NCBI GenBank assembly: GCA_023525715.1
Contig: CM042015.1
Location: forward strand, 88,804,750 to 88,868,749
Source of the DNA: Cichorium intybus
Taxonomy: Eukaryota > Streptophyta > Magnoliopsida > Asterales > Asteraceae
DNA length: 64,000 nt
Direction: 5' to 3'
Shown here: positions 25,471 to 36,229 of the stretch, one piece after another
Position numbering within the stretch: the first letter of the stretch is position 1
Layout of the letters: every line of letters begins with the position of its first letter
Program-made: the position numbers and the translations under genes
Notes under the pieces: model-generated
What the model saw: the letters and a program-made list of their open reading frames with translations, nothing else
The model's database searches: none
Told to the model about the DNA's origin: nothing

Positions 25471-26624
25471 TGTAACGACCCAAAAATCTCGAATTTACAT
25501 TCGAGAAAATAAGTAAGGAAAAGACCAAAAAAATATATATATATTTTGAAAGTGTTAAAACAATTTATTTGGAAATGTGGTAAAATACCAAGAGTTTGGA
25601 GAAAATTGGTGAAAAAGGGCAAAATGGTCATTTGACATCCAAAAGACTTCTAAGTAATGAAAATATGATTTTGGGGTTAATATGTAATGAAATAAAGTTA
25701 AAAAGAAGAATTTTTGGGTTTTTGGGACAGTTTTGCAAAAAAAAGGAACTTGAGGGACCAAAGTGTAAATTAACTAGGTATAAAAAGGAGAAAATATCTC
25801 CTAAGTGTGTAGAAGCTGGAGAACTCACCAAAGAAATCGTGAGAGGGCCAGAGAGAGAGCTGGGAGGATCGGGAATTGAAGGTTATGAAGAATTGGAAGC
25901 AACTAACTTGGAATTGAAGAATTCTAAGCCAAAGAAGGTTAGTAAACTTGATTTTAGAGTTGTTTAACCCATTTCCCGTGAGTGAGTTACTGTAGCTTCG
26001 GGATTTCAGTGGCTAGAGGAGAATTATCCTATGATTCCTAGCCTTAATTTGTGTCTTAATCACTATCCCAACTTAATATAACATTTGAAAGTGTTAAGAA
26101 TCAAGAAAATGAATATTTGGCTCAAGAACCCTAGTTCACGGGTCCTTGTGATCAAAGATGGTTTTATGAAGTTCAATATACTATAAAAGATGGAAGAAAT
26201 CAGTTGTAAGAGATAGTTTGAAGAAATTTCAGTTTTTGGACCAAAAATGTCAAAAACGGGATTTTATGAGAACAATTGAATTAATGAGTTGAAACTGATT
26301 TCATGTAGGTCTAATGGTTTTGTTAAGTTAAAAATGTCATAAAAGAAGTAAGAAATCAATTCCAAGCTTTAAAAACTCACTAAAATGATTTTTGGTGAAA
26401 AATGGTGTTTTCGGAAGAATTTTCAAGATTTTAAAGAAGGTTTGATGATTTTGAAGTTTAAAAAATAAGTGTAAGTTGGTATTTAGGGCCTAGATATGAC
26501 CCTAAACCAATTAAGTTAAGTATTAAGAGCTTAATGGGACGAATAGTGAAACTGCAGTTTGAAAAATCGCCAAATAAGGCAATCTGCTTTGCCTTCGCGT
26601 CGCGACCATACCTTGGTCGAGTTG
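25471..26624 (+). repeat. LARD 3' LTR, left piece
   Basis: Matches 10958-12172 of the 5' LTR with scattered substitutions, a shorter (TA)n and a few small indels. It includes the TATA-like tataaaaag at 25779-25787. It is cut inside the GC-rich palindromic patch by the gypsy at 26625. Confidence 0.95.
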
Positions 26625-28873
26625 TGTAAGAACCCGTGAAAACTTGTAATAAAATATGTAAAATAATCGGGTAAAAAGGGCGAAAAGTTGTAAAAGGGTA
26701 AAACGGTCTTTTGACACGTTATGAGATTAATATGTAAAATAATATGTATTTGTGAAATAATAACATAAGAAATAAAAGTTTATAAGAAAGTTGGAGTTTT
26801 ACCGCATGAATAGTGAAATTTGACCAAAAAGGGCAAATTGGTCATTTGGCATGAAAATGACCAAAAATGTCAAGAAAATGTTAAAAGGGTAGTTAATGGA
26901 ACTTGGTTTGTAAAGATGTGGGCTTTTGGACTCCTTTTGAACAAAAGGAAGAAACTAGGGACCAAAATGTAATTATTTTATAAATATTAAATATAAACTA
27001 AGAGAGTTATTACTCTCATAATTCAGAAATTTTCTCCAGAGAATTCTAGAGAGCACGAGAGAGAGCTAGAGAGAAGAAGAAGTTCTTGAAGGTTGCTAAG
27101 AAATCAAAGGAATCAAAGGTTGGAATTAGTGATTCCAAGGTAAGAATTCATCCTCTTTAACCTAGTTTTTGGGTATGTGGTTGAATTTGGTCTCGGGAAG
27201 AAATTGAAACTGAAATTGTAGCTGAAATTCATGTGGGTTAAGTAGCTAATGCTTCCAATAAGCCATTAGTTAAGAACTTAACCCATAAACATGAAAGTAG
27301 GATGCTATAATTGAGAATTTCCAAGTTTGACCAAGAACGTTAATTTCTGTAATTGGGTTATTGAAGTGTTTTTAATAGCTTAAAACATGTAATTAGTCAA
27401 GGGTTTTGGTCCTAGAACAAACCCCATACGATTAAGCACTGAAATAAGTGCTTAATAGGTGAAAACTGCATGCTACAGTGCACAAATCGCGACTAAACAG
27501 GCTACTGCCCAGGCGCCAGGCGCAGTGCGCCCAGGACCAGGGCGGGGTGCGCCCAGGCGCAGTGCGCCCCTAGCCAGGCGCAGTGCGCCTTCAGTCAGAG
27601 GCTGGGCAGGGACCAAAAATGTTAAAATTTTCAAAATAACTCAAACGTTAGAAACCATAGCTAGACATGTCCGATTGACCTGAAATTTCAGACATAACCT
27701 TAACATGGTATAAGAATATGTCGGGAATGGTCAAATCCGTAATCCGACCTTGCGGAAAAGTTACTGTAGCGGCAGAGGCTAAAAACACTATTCATGCTCA
27801 TAATTTTTAGAATTTGAGCTAGGCTTGTCCAATGAACTCCAAATTTGAAACACAAGTCTAATATAGTCAAAGATTTCATGAAAAAGAGTCGGAACTGAAA
27901 TACGACCCCTCGGGGGTACTGTAGCAGAATACGCGTATTTCGGAAGAAAACCGTTAAACGAATTTATTAATAGTTATACATTTATTATAACCCGTAGTAG
28001 CATCGTATGACACTCTTGTGCTGTAAGTTAGTTGTTATATATATGAATTGAATATAAACGTATATCTTGTAAAAATAGGTGGTGGTTCAAATACGGTGAA
28101 CCGAGCGAAGGAAAAAGAGGTGCAAACGATTAACTGAACCGAGGTGAGTGTTATGTGGATTTTCGAGTACATAGCTAAACAAATTTTATTTAAAGTATTT
28201 TGGTGTCAAACTGGTTTATGACTTTAAGGGTATATTATGGGAAGTATAATTACAATGTGAAAGAAATGGAACCGGAAATACAGTGGCTAACAATGTAATT
28301 GGCTCATGATGATAAGTTGCTTTAGTATCCGGATAAAGACCACGGCCTGCTGCGGTAGGGGTGGCAATAAGACACTACTGGGATGGTACCTCCCGTCGCG
28401 AAGTAGTTGTCTTACCTTGATAGATGAATCCGTTTCATACTATTGGGGAAGTAGTTATACGAGTGCGTCTCGTATAAAACCTACGGGTGCGCTCGTAGGA
28501 ATGTATCATTGATAAGAAATAAGGAATACCTGTGGGTGCGCTCACAGGAAAAGAATATTGAACATCTAATAAATAATGAAATTATTGGAAAAGATATTTT
28601 GAGTCTAAACCCATATCGCTCACGAGACGTTATGTCTCACGTATTTTCTTTTAAAATGCTATGTACTCAGGTAACAGGGAGGACGTTGAAAGAGTCGGGT
28701 GGGACCGTAGCTTCTGATGTATAATAATGTATAATAAACAGGTTTGAACCGTGGTTGTGAAACAAATTCGTGATACCCCGTTTGTAATGTAAATACATGG
28801 TTTGTTTTCAAACGTTGCAATAAAGTTTGTAAAAAAAAAAAAAAAAATTTGTGTGAAAAATTGGGGTGTTACA
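26625..28873 (+). repeat. Gypsy 5' LTR
   Basis: TGTAAGAACCC...GTGTTACA. A GC-rich patch with repeats of the near-palindrome ggcgcagtgcgcc lies at 27511-27590. The conserved block tccgattgacctgaaattt lies near 27670. tactgtagcagaatacgcgt lies near 27919. RNA hairpins occur at 28369-28638. An A-rich run lies near the 3' end (28831-28847). Confidence 0.95.
28369..28638 (+). other. Structured RNA cassette in gypsy 5' LTR
   Basis: 28369-28413 can fold as aagaca/tgtctt, ctact/agtag and gggA/tccc with a one-sided gtcgcga bulge. Three hairpins follow with different stems but similar loops: 28456-28476 (tatacgag/ctcgtata, loop tgcgt), 28480-28499 (cctacgg/tcgtagg, loop gtgcgc) and 28529-28548 (cctgtgg/tcacagg, loop gtgcgc). 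A fourth, 28624-28638, is gagac/gtctc with loop gttat. The LARD LTR has the counterparts of the first and last folds with changed but still paired bases. Confidence 0.55.
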
Positions 28874-28876
28874 ATT

Positions 28877-28888
28877 TGGTATCAGAGC
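28877..28888 (+). promoter_or_regulatory. Gypsy primer-binding site
   Basis: tggtatcagagc, three bases after the 5' LTR; initiator tRNA-Met type. Confidence 0.92.
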
Positions 28889-29234
28889 CATGGTTTAAGC
28901 GAATTAGGTTGGGTAACCATCCTAGGCTTAAACTAGTGGATTAATAGTAATTAAAGTAGTAGTACTAGGTACTAACTAACGGGGTAGAGTCGGTAAAATA
29001 TAGTATGGCAATCCACAGAAACCGATGAATTAGGGGATCTTGTGATAACATCAGAGCCAAAGTATATAGGTGGTTAAAGTAATATTGGGCCCGTATTATT
29101 GTAACCACAGGATATGCTTTGGAAATGGTGAAGTCACTAGGGAACCTGAAGAATTTGGTTGTGGAAATTAGTATAGAGAAACTTGGGAACACGAGTCCCA
29201 TAGGAAGATCACATGCTATCGCTTTCGAGTATAT

Positions 29235-29345
<111 letters not shown>

Positions 29346-29383
29346 AAGTAACAAAACGTGAATCTTATTATTTTATATAGTAA

Positions 29384-30574
29384 ATGGCGAGCGGTGATCA
29401 TAGCCTTTCAAGTGGGGGACGGGCAGCAAGTCATACTCCATCTCGTGGGAGTAATCCCGTCAATGATGCGGATAACATGGGTGATATGCCAAACCCAATA
29501 CCGCAACCTCCACCCGTGACTTTGGAGGCTATTCAAAATCTTATTAGCAATCTAAAGACAGAGATGAGGGAGGATATGCGACAAATGTTGAATACACGGC
29601 TGGGGGACCCACAACCTAATCCTTCAGCAGATGATGCTTCTTGGAGACCCACTAATGGAGATTCGGTTACGGATGAGGATAGTGTGGGGACAGAAGATAA
29701 GAAGAGATGTTCTTTCAAGACTTTTCTGACATGTAAGCCAACGGAATACTATGGTAGCTACGAGCCTAAGGTCACGATGCGGTGGATACGGGAGACAGAG
29801 CAAGTACTGGAGGTCAGCAAGTGTCATGAGAAGGATAAAGTTTATTATGCCTCACGAATGTTGAAAGACGATGCGTTGGTCTGGTGGAACACCTTATACG
29901 AACTGGTTGGAAAGGATGTAATTTACAAGTGGTCGTGGACCGAATTCACCACCCGCCTGAAGAATAAATATTGTCCCCTTCGGGACATAGAAAAACTTGA
30001 AGATGAGTTCCTTACATTAAAGAAGGGTAATTTGACCGTGGCCGAGTATACTAAAAAGTTCAGTGATATGCTACCGTTCGTGGGAAACATTTACACTACG
30101 GAGCGGGCACGAATCAACCGTTATGTGAAAGGCCTACCTTGGGAGTATGAACTGGAAGTAAAACGGGCGGTAACCATGGATGCAGCGTTTGAGGCAGCAA
30201 GAAATGTCGAAGATGTGTGGAAACGAAGAACAGTGGAAAGGCAAATTTCTGGGGATAAACGTAAGTTCAGTGGCGGGAGTAGTAGCTGGAATAAAAAGGG
30301 AAAGTCGGTAGTGATGTCAACCAAGCAGGGCAGCCGGAAGACATGTGAGAAATGTGGAAAAGAACATACGGGCGAATGTAAGATGGGAAGTGCAGCTTGT
30401 TTTAACTGCGGTCGAACGGGTCACAAGGCTAGGGAGTGTACCTATCCGAAGCTCAGCGAAGTCGAATGCTTTTCATGTCACGAAAAGGGGCGCACTATAG
30501 CTTTAACTGTCCGAAGAAGGGTAGCGAGACGATGGTATCAACTGCGCAGAAAAAGACGGAGTCCCAAAAGGTGA
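29384..30574 (+). CDS. Gypsy Gag (3' end altered by frameshift)
   Basis: 396 residues. Residues 1-100 are low-complexity and acidic. The retrotransposon Gag domain occupies about 115-290 (WIRETEQVLEVSKC, DDALVWWNTLYE, FLTLKKGNLTVAEYTKKF, RYVKGLPWEYE). After a basic stretch come cysteine motifs: CEKCGKEHTGEC at about 321, a canonical CCHC knuckle CFNCGRTGHKAREC near 336, and the start of a further knuckle (CFSCHEKG). There the frame shifts and the last 25 or so residues are aberrant and arginine-rich. Gag forms the particle that packages the RNA. The start Met follows a 510-nt leader. Because related elements carry gag and pol as one frame, the shift near 30487 is probably a mutation. Programmed frameshifting is possible but I see no slippery site. 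Confidence 0.9.
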   Translation: MASGDHSLSSGGRAASHTPSRGSNPVNDADNMGDMPNPIPQPPPVTLEAIQNLISNLKTEMREDMRQMLNTRLGDPQPNPSADDASWRPTNGDSVTDEDSVGTEDKKRCSFKTFLTCKPTEYYGSYEPKVTMRWIRETEQVLEVSKCHEKDKVYYASRMLKDDALVWWNTLYELVGKDVIYKWSWTEFTTRLKNKYCPLRDIEKLEDEFLTLKKGNLTVAEYTKKFSDMLPFVGNIYTTERARINRYVKGLPWEYELEVKRAVTMDAAFEAARNVEDVWKRRTVERQISGDKRKFSGGSSSWNKKGKSVVMSTKQGSRKTCEKCGKEHTGECKMGSAACFNCGRTGHKARECTYPKLSEVECFSCHEKGRTIALTVRRRVARRWYQLRRKRRSPKR

Positions 30575-33500
30575 AGACCCGCGCTTTCCAACTCACCCGA
30601 GAAGAAGCAAAGGAGACACAAGACGTGGTCTCAGGTACCCTACTAATTAACCAGATGCCTGCCTACGTATTATTTGATTCTGGTGCTACGTGTTCGTTTG
30701 TGTCCCATGAGTTTGGCCTAAAATTCAATATACCGTTAGAACCATTAGACCGTGTATGCGAGGTAGAATTGGCGAGTGGAAAGAAGGTGGAAATAAAACA
30801 TGTGTACCGTGGCTGCGAACTCAGCATAGATGATCAGAAATTTTCGTTGAACCTTCTTCCGATTGGAGTGAAGACTTTTGATGTTGTCATTGGTATGGAT
30901 TGGCTTGGAGCCAATGATGCAAAAATCGCATGTGGGAAGAAGGTAGTGTCGGTGAAGATTCCAGGTGGCAGCAAAGTGTATGTGTACGGTGAAAAACCCA
31001 AGAGGATGTCTAATTTGATCAGCGCAGCGAAAGTCAGGAGATGTTTGGTGAAGGGATGCTTATCCTATGTGGCGTATGTAATGGTGGAAGACAAAGTGAA
31101 GAAAACAATACATGACATTGATGTGGTGAAAGAATACCCTGAGGTGTTTCCAGATGACTTACCTGGGTTGCCACCAGAGAGACAAGTTGAATTTCGGATT
31201 GATCTTATACCCGGAGCTTCTCCTATCGCCCGTGCTCCATATCGCTTAGCCCCGACCGAAATGCGGGAGTTGATGTCCCAATTACAGGAATTGCTTGATA
31301 AAGGCTTCATACGCCCCAGTGTGTCGCCTTGGGGTGCACCGGTACTGTTTGTCAAAAAGAAGGATGGCACGATGCGAATGTGCATTGACTATCGCGAGCT
31401 CAATAAAATTACCATCAAGAATCGTTACCCGCTACCACGGATAGATGATCTGTTTGATCAGTTGCAAGGCGCTGACTATTTCTCCAAGATTGATCTCCGG
31501 TCGGGTTATCACCAGGTGCGGGTAAGAGATGAAGATATTGAGAAGACCGCTTTTCGCACTCGTTACGGGCACTACAAATTTTTGGTCATGCCTTTTGGTC
31601 TGACGAATGCCCCAGCAATCTTCATGGATTTGATGAATAGGGTGTGCAAGCCGTTCCTTGATAAGTTTGTGATTGTCTTTATTGATGACATTCTTATCTA
31701 TTCGAAGAATGCAGAAGACCACAAGAATCATCTGAGAACGGTGTTGGAAGTTCTAAAGAAAGAGAAGTTATATGCAAAATTTTCGAAGTGCGAATTCTGG
31801 CTGAGGGAGGTGCAATTCCTTGGACACGTTGTCTCAATTCAAGGAATTAAAGTTGATCCAGCAAAGGTGGAAGCGGTGATGAAATGGGAAATTCCCAAGA
31901 CTCCGATGGAAGTGAGAAGTTTTCTTGGACTCGCCGGGTACTACCGACGGTTCATCCAAGATTTTTCACGGATTGCGGTACCTCTTACGAAGCTAACAAG
32001 GAAAGGGGTAAAATTTGAATGGAGGGCGGAACAAGAGAAGGCCTTTCAGACACTAAAAGAGAAGTTATGCAATGCGCCGGTTCTTACCCTACCAGAGGGA
32101 ACGGAAGATTTCGTGGTGTATAGTGATGCCTCTAATAAAGGATTGGGTTGTGTACTAATGCAGCGGGGAAAGGTGATAGCGTACGCTTCTCGACAACTAA
32201 AAGAACCCGAAACTCGGTATGCCACGCACGATTTGGAATTGGCAGCAATTGTGTTTGCATTAAAAATCTGGAGGCATTACTTGTACGGAACAAAGTGCAC
32301 CTTGTACACGGATCATAAAAGCTTGCAGTACGTATTTTCTCAGAAAGATCTCAATATGAGGCAAAGTAGGTGGCTAGAGCTAATAAATGATTATGACTGT
32401 GAAATCGCTTACCACCCTGGGAAAGCGAATGTGGTAGCAGATGCCTTAAGCAGAAAGTTTCATGAAAAGAAAAGTCAAAAGAAGTTGATGAAGATCGAAT
32501 TGAAATCAAGCCTAATAGAAAGCATCAAAGACGCCCAAAAGAAAGTATTGGAAAGAGGTGACTTAAAGAAGGAAAAGCTAGGAAAAGATGTGGTGTTTGG
32601 AGAAAATACCCAGGGACTGAAGACAGTCAAAAATCGCATATGGGTACCAAAAGCAGGTGGAATCCGAAAGTTGATTTTAGAAGAATCTCATAAGTCAAAG
32701 TATTGCATTCATCCTGGAAGTACGAAAACTTATCGGGATCTCAAAGAACAGTATTGGTGGCCGGGAATGAAGAAAAGAATTGTCAAATATATCTCTAAAT
32801 GTGCAACCTGTGCACAGGTGAAAGCGGAACACCAAGCCCCATATGGAAATACTCAACCATTGCAAATTCCAGCGGGGAAATGGGAAGACATAACCATGGA
32901 TTTCATATTTGGACTGCCAAGAACCAGAAGAGGTCATAATGGTATTTGGGTCATTGTTGACCGCTTGACCAAAAGTGCTATGTTTTTAGCGATTAATGAA
33001 AATACGCAATTGGAAACGTTGGCGCAGATATACAAGGATGAAGTTATACGACTTCATGGAGCTCCCTTATCAATTGTGTCTGACAGAGACCCACGGTTTA
33101 CCTCAAAATTGTGGGAGGCACTACAAGAACGTATGGGGACAAAAATTAAAATGAGTACAGCTTATCATCCCCAGACTGACGGGCAAAGTGAACGAATTAT
33201 CCAGACCGTAGAAGATATGCTACGATCTTGTGCTTTGGATTTTGGTGGAAATTGGGACGAGCACTTGCCGTTGGTGGAATTTTCTTATAACAATAGTTAT
33301 CATTCCAGTATTGGAATGCCACCATTCGAAGCTTTATATGGCAGAAAGTGTAGAACCCCTTTATGTTGGTTGGAAGCGGGGGAGACCAAAATGACTGGGC
33401 CAGAAATTTTGAGGGTAACAAACGAAAAGATTAAAGTAATTCAAGCTAATATGAAAGCCGCTCAAGATAGACAGAAGAGCTATGCAGACTTGAAGAAGAG

Positions 33501-33966
33501 ACCCTACGATTTAAAAGAAGGTGAACTGGTAATGCTTAAAGTGTCACCGTGGAAAGGTGTGGTAAGATTTGGAAAGAAGGGTAAACTGAGTCCAAGATAC
33601 ATTGGACCATTCAAGATCTTGAAAAGAATTAGTGAACAAGCTTTTAAACTAGAATTACCACATGAACTGAGTGGTATTCACGATACATTCCATGTGTGTT
33701 ATTTGAAAAAGTATTTTGGGAAAAATGAACTTGTTATCCCGTTGAAAGACCTAACAGTGGAAGCCCCGAATAAGCTGATAGAAGAACCAGAAGCAATGTT
33801 GGAAATAAAAACTAAGAAGTTGAGAAACAGGGAAATTGACTTGGTCTTAGTCAAATGGAAGCACGCGTTGGGCTTAGATTTAACATGGGAGACACTAGAA
33901 GAAATGAAGAAAAGATACCCGAATTTCACGAACTATGAGAAGATTCCGAGGACGGAATCCTCTTAA
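30487..33966 (+). CDS. Gypsy Pol: protease, RT, RNase H, integrase, chromodomain
   Basis: The frame is open from 30436 (the first ATG there is probably not a start) to TAA at 33964. Numbering from 30436 gives 1,176 residues. The aspartic protease DSGA is at 81-84. RT spans about 285-465, with the catalytic FIDD at about 415-418. RNase H starts near 560 (VVYSDASNKG). The integrase HHCC zinc-binding domain is at about 758-800 (HPGSTKTYRDL ... CATCAQVK). The catalytic Asp, Asp and Glu are near 821 (TMDFIFG), 882 (SDRDPRF) and 918 (GQSERIIQ). A chromodomain occupies about 1113-1170 (LVKWKHALGLDLTWE). All domains look intact. The only visible defect is the frameshift from gag. The chromodomain directs integration to particular chromatin in this group. 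Confidence 0.92.
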   Translation, partial: GAHYSFNCPKKGSETMVSTAQKKTESQKVKTRAFQLTREEAKETQDVVSGTLLINQMPAYVLFDSGATCSFVSHEFGLKFNIPLEPLDRVCEVELASGKKVEIKHVYRGCELSIDDQKFSLNLLPIGVKTFDVVIGMDWLGANDAKIACGKKVVSVKIPGGSKVYVYGEKPKRMSNLISAAKVRRCLVKGCLSYVAYVMVEDKVKKTIHDIDVVKEYPEVFPDDLPGLPPERQVEFRIDLIPGASPIARAPYRLAPTEMRELMSQLQELLDKGFIRPSVSPWGAPVLFVKKKDGTMRMCIDYRELNKITIKNRYPLPRIDDLFDQLQGADYFSKIDLRSGYHQVRVRDEDIEKTAFRTRYGHYKFLVMPFGLTNAPAIFMDLMNRVCKPFLDKFVIVFIDDILIYSKNAEDHKNHLRTVLEVLKKEKLYAKFSKCEFWLREVQFLGHVVSIQGIKVDPAKVEAVMKWEIPKTPMEVRSFLGLAGYYRRFIQDFSRIAVPLTKLTRKGVKFEWRAEQEKAFQTLKEKLCNAPVLTLPEGTEDFVVYSDASNKGLGCVLMQRGKVIAYASRQLKEPETRYATHDLELAAIVFALKIWRHYLYGTKCTLYTDHKSLQYVFSQKDLNMRQSRWLELINDYDCEIAYHPGKANVVADALSRKFHEKKSQKKLMKIELKSSLIESIKDAQKKVLERGDLKKEKLGKDVVFGENTQGLKTVKNRIWVPKAGGIRKLILEESHKSKYCIHPGSTKTYRDLKEQYWWPGMKKRIVKYISKCATCAQVKAEHQAPYGNTQPLQIPAGKWEDITMDFIFGLPRTRRGHNGIWVIVDRLTKSAMFLAINENTQLETLAQIYKDEVIRLHGAPLSIVSDRDPRFTSKLWEALQERMGTKIKMSTAYHPQTDGQSERIIQTVEDMLRSCALDFGGNWDEHLPLVEFSYNNSYHSSIGMPPFEALYGRKCRTPLCWLEAGETKMTGPEILRVTNEKIKVIQANMKAAQDRQKSYADLKKRPYDLKEGELVMLKVSPWKGVVRFGKKGKLSPRYIGPFKILKRISEQAFKLELPHELSGIHDTFHVCYLKKYFGKNELVIPLKDLTVEAPNKLIEEPEAMLEIKTKKLRNREIDLVLVKWKHALGLDLTWETLEEMKKRYPNFTNYEKIPRTESS

Positions 33967-33977
33967 GGGGGAGAGGT
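33964..33977 (+). promoter_or_regulatory. Gypsy polypurine tract
   Basis: ttaagggggagagg immediately before the 3' LTR; primer for plus-strand DNA. Its TAA is the pol stop codon. Confidence 0.85.
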
Positions 33978-36229
33978 TGTAAGAACCCGTGAAAACTTGT
34001 AATAAAATATGTAAAATAATCGGGTAAAAAGGGCGAAAAGTTGTAAAAGGGTAAAACGGTCTTTTGACACGTTATGAGATTAATATGTAAAATAATATGT
34101 ATTTGTGAAATAATAACATAAGAAATAAAAGTTTATAAGAAAGTTGGAGTTTTACCGCATGAATAGTGAAATTTGACCAAAAAGGGCAAATTGGTCATTT
34201 GGCATGAAAATGACCAAAAATGTCAAGAAAATGTTAAAAGAGTAGTTAATGGAACTTGGTTTGTAAAGATGTGGGCTTTTGGACTCCTTTTGAACAAAAG
34301 GAAGAAACTAGGGACCAAAATGTAATTATTTTATAAATATTAAATATAAACTAAGAGAGTTATTACTCTCATAATTCAGAAATTTTCTCCAGAGAATTCT
34401 AGAGAGCACGAGAGAGAGCTAGAGAGAAGAAGAAGTTCTTGAAGGTTGCTAAGAAATCAAAGGAATCAAAGGTTGGAATTAGTGATTCCAAGGTAAGAAT
34501 TCATCCTCTTTAACCTAGTTTTTGGGTATGTGGTTGAATTTGGTCTCGGGAAGAAATTGAAACTGAAATTGTAGCTGAAATTCATGTGGGTTAAGTAGCT
34601 AATGCTTCCAATAAGCCATTAGTTAAGAACTTAACCCATAAACATGAAAGTAGGATGCTATAATTGAGAATTTCCAAGTTTGACCAAGAACGTTAATTTC
34701 TGTAATTGGGTTATTGAAGTGTTTTTAATAGCTTAAAACATGTAATTAGTCAAGGGTTTTGGTCCTAGAACAAACCCCATACGATTAAGCACTGAAATAA
34801 GTGCTTAATAGGTGAAAACTGCATGCTACAGTGCACAAATCGCGACTAAACAGGCTACTGCCCAGGCGCCAGGCGCAGTGCGCCCAGGACCAGGGCGGGG
34901 TGCGCCCAGGCGCAGTGCGCCCCTAGCCAGGCGCAGTGCGCCTTCAGTCAGAGGCTGGGCAGGGACCAAAAATGTTAAAATTTTCAAAATAACTCAAACG
35001 TTAGAAACCATAGCTAGACATGTCCGATTGACCTGAAATTTCAGACATAACCTTAACATGGTATAAGAATATGTCGGGAATGGTCAAATCCGTAATCCGA
35101 CCTTGCGGAAAAGTTACTGTAGCGGCAGAGGCTAAAAACACTATTCATGCTCATAATTTTTAGAATTTGAGCTAGGCTTGTCCAATGAACTCCAAATTTG
35201 AAACACAAGTCTAATATAGTCAAAGATTTCATGAAAAAGAGTCGGAACTGAAATACGACCCCTCGGGGGTACTGTAGCAGAATACGCGTATTTCGGAAGA
35301 AAACCGTTAAACGAATTTATTAATAGTTATACATTTATTATAACCCGTAGTAGCATCGTATGACACTCTTGTGCTGTAAGTTAGTTGTTATATATATGAA
35401 TTGAATATAAACGTATATCTTGTAAAAATAGGTGGTGGTTCAAATACGGTGAACCGAGCGAAGGAAAAAGAGGTGCAAACGATTAACTGAACCGAGGTGA
35501 GTGTTATGTGGATTTTCGAGTACATAGCTAAACAAATTTTATTTAAAGTATTTTGGTGTCAAACTGGTTTATGACTTTAAGGGTATATTATGGGAAGTAT
35601 AATTACAATGTGAAAGAAATGGAACCGGAAATACAGTGGCTAACAATGTAATTGGCTCATGATGATAAGTTGCTTTAGTATCCGGATAAAGACCACGGCC
35701 TGCTGCGGTAGGGGTGGCAATAAGACATTACTGGGATGGTACCTCCCGTCGCGAAGTAGTTGTCTTACCTTGATAGATGAATCCGTTTCATACTATTGGG
35801 GAAGTAGTTATACGAGTGCGTCTCGTATAAAACCTACGGGTGCGCTCGTAGGAATGTATCATTGATAAGAAATAAGGAATACCTGTGGGTGCGCTCACAG
35901 GAAAAGAATATTGAACATCTAATAAATAATGAAATTATTGGAAAAGATATTTTGAGTCTAAACCCATATCGCTCACGAGACGTTATGTCTCACGTATTTT
36001 CTTTTAAAATGCTATGTACTCAGGTAACAGGGAGGACGTTGAAAGAGTCGGGTGGGACCGTAGCTTCTGATGTATAATAATGTATAATAAACAGGTTTGA
36101 ACCGTGGTTGTGAAACAAATTCGTGATACCCCGTTTGTAATGTAAATACATGGTTTGTTTTCAAACGTTGCAATAAAGTTTGTAAAAAAAAAAAAAAAAA
36201 AAATTTGTGTGAAAAATTGGGGTGTTACA
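33978..36229 (+). repeat. Gypsy 3' LTR
   Basis: Nearly identical to 26625-28873. The differences I noticed are one G/A near 34231, one C/T at about 35728 (inside a stem, where it keeps a G-U pair), and a longer A-run near 36185. The structured region recurs at 35722-35991. Confidence 0.95.

Noticed and set aside
27459..27683. 74-codon Ala/Arg/Pro-rich ORF in the gypsy LTR (again at 34812)
   Set aside because: It lies in the GC-rich palindromic patch of the LTR, is duplicated only because the LTR is, and resembles no protein.
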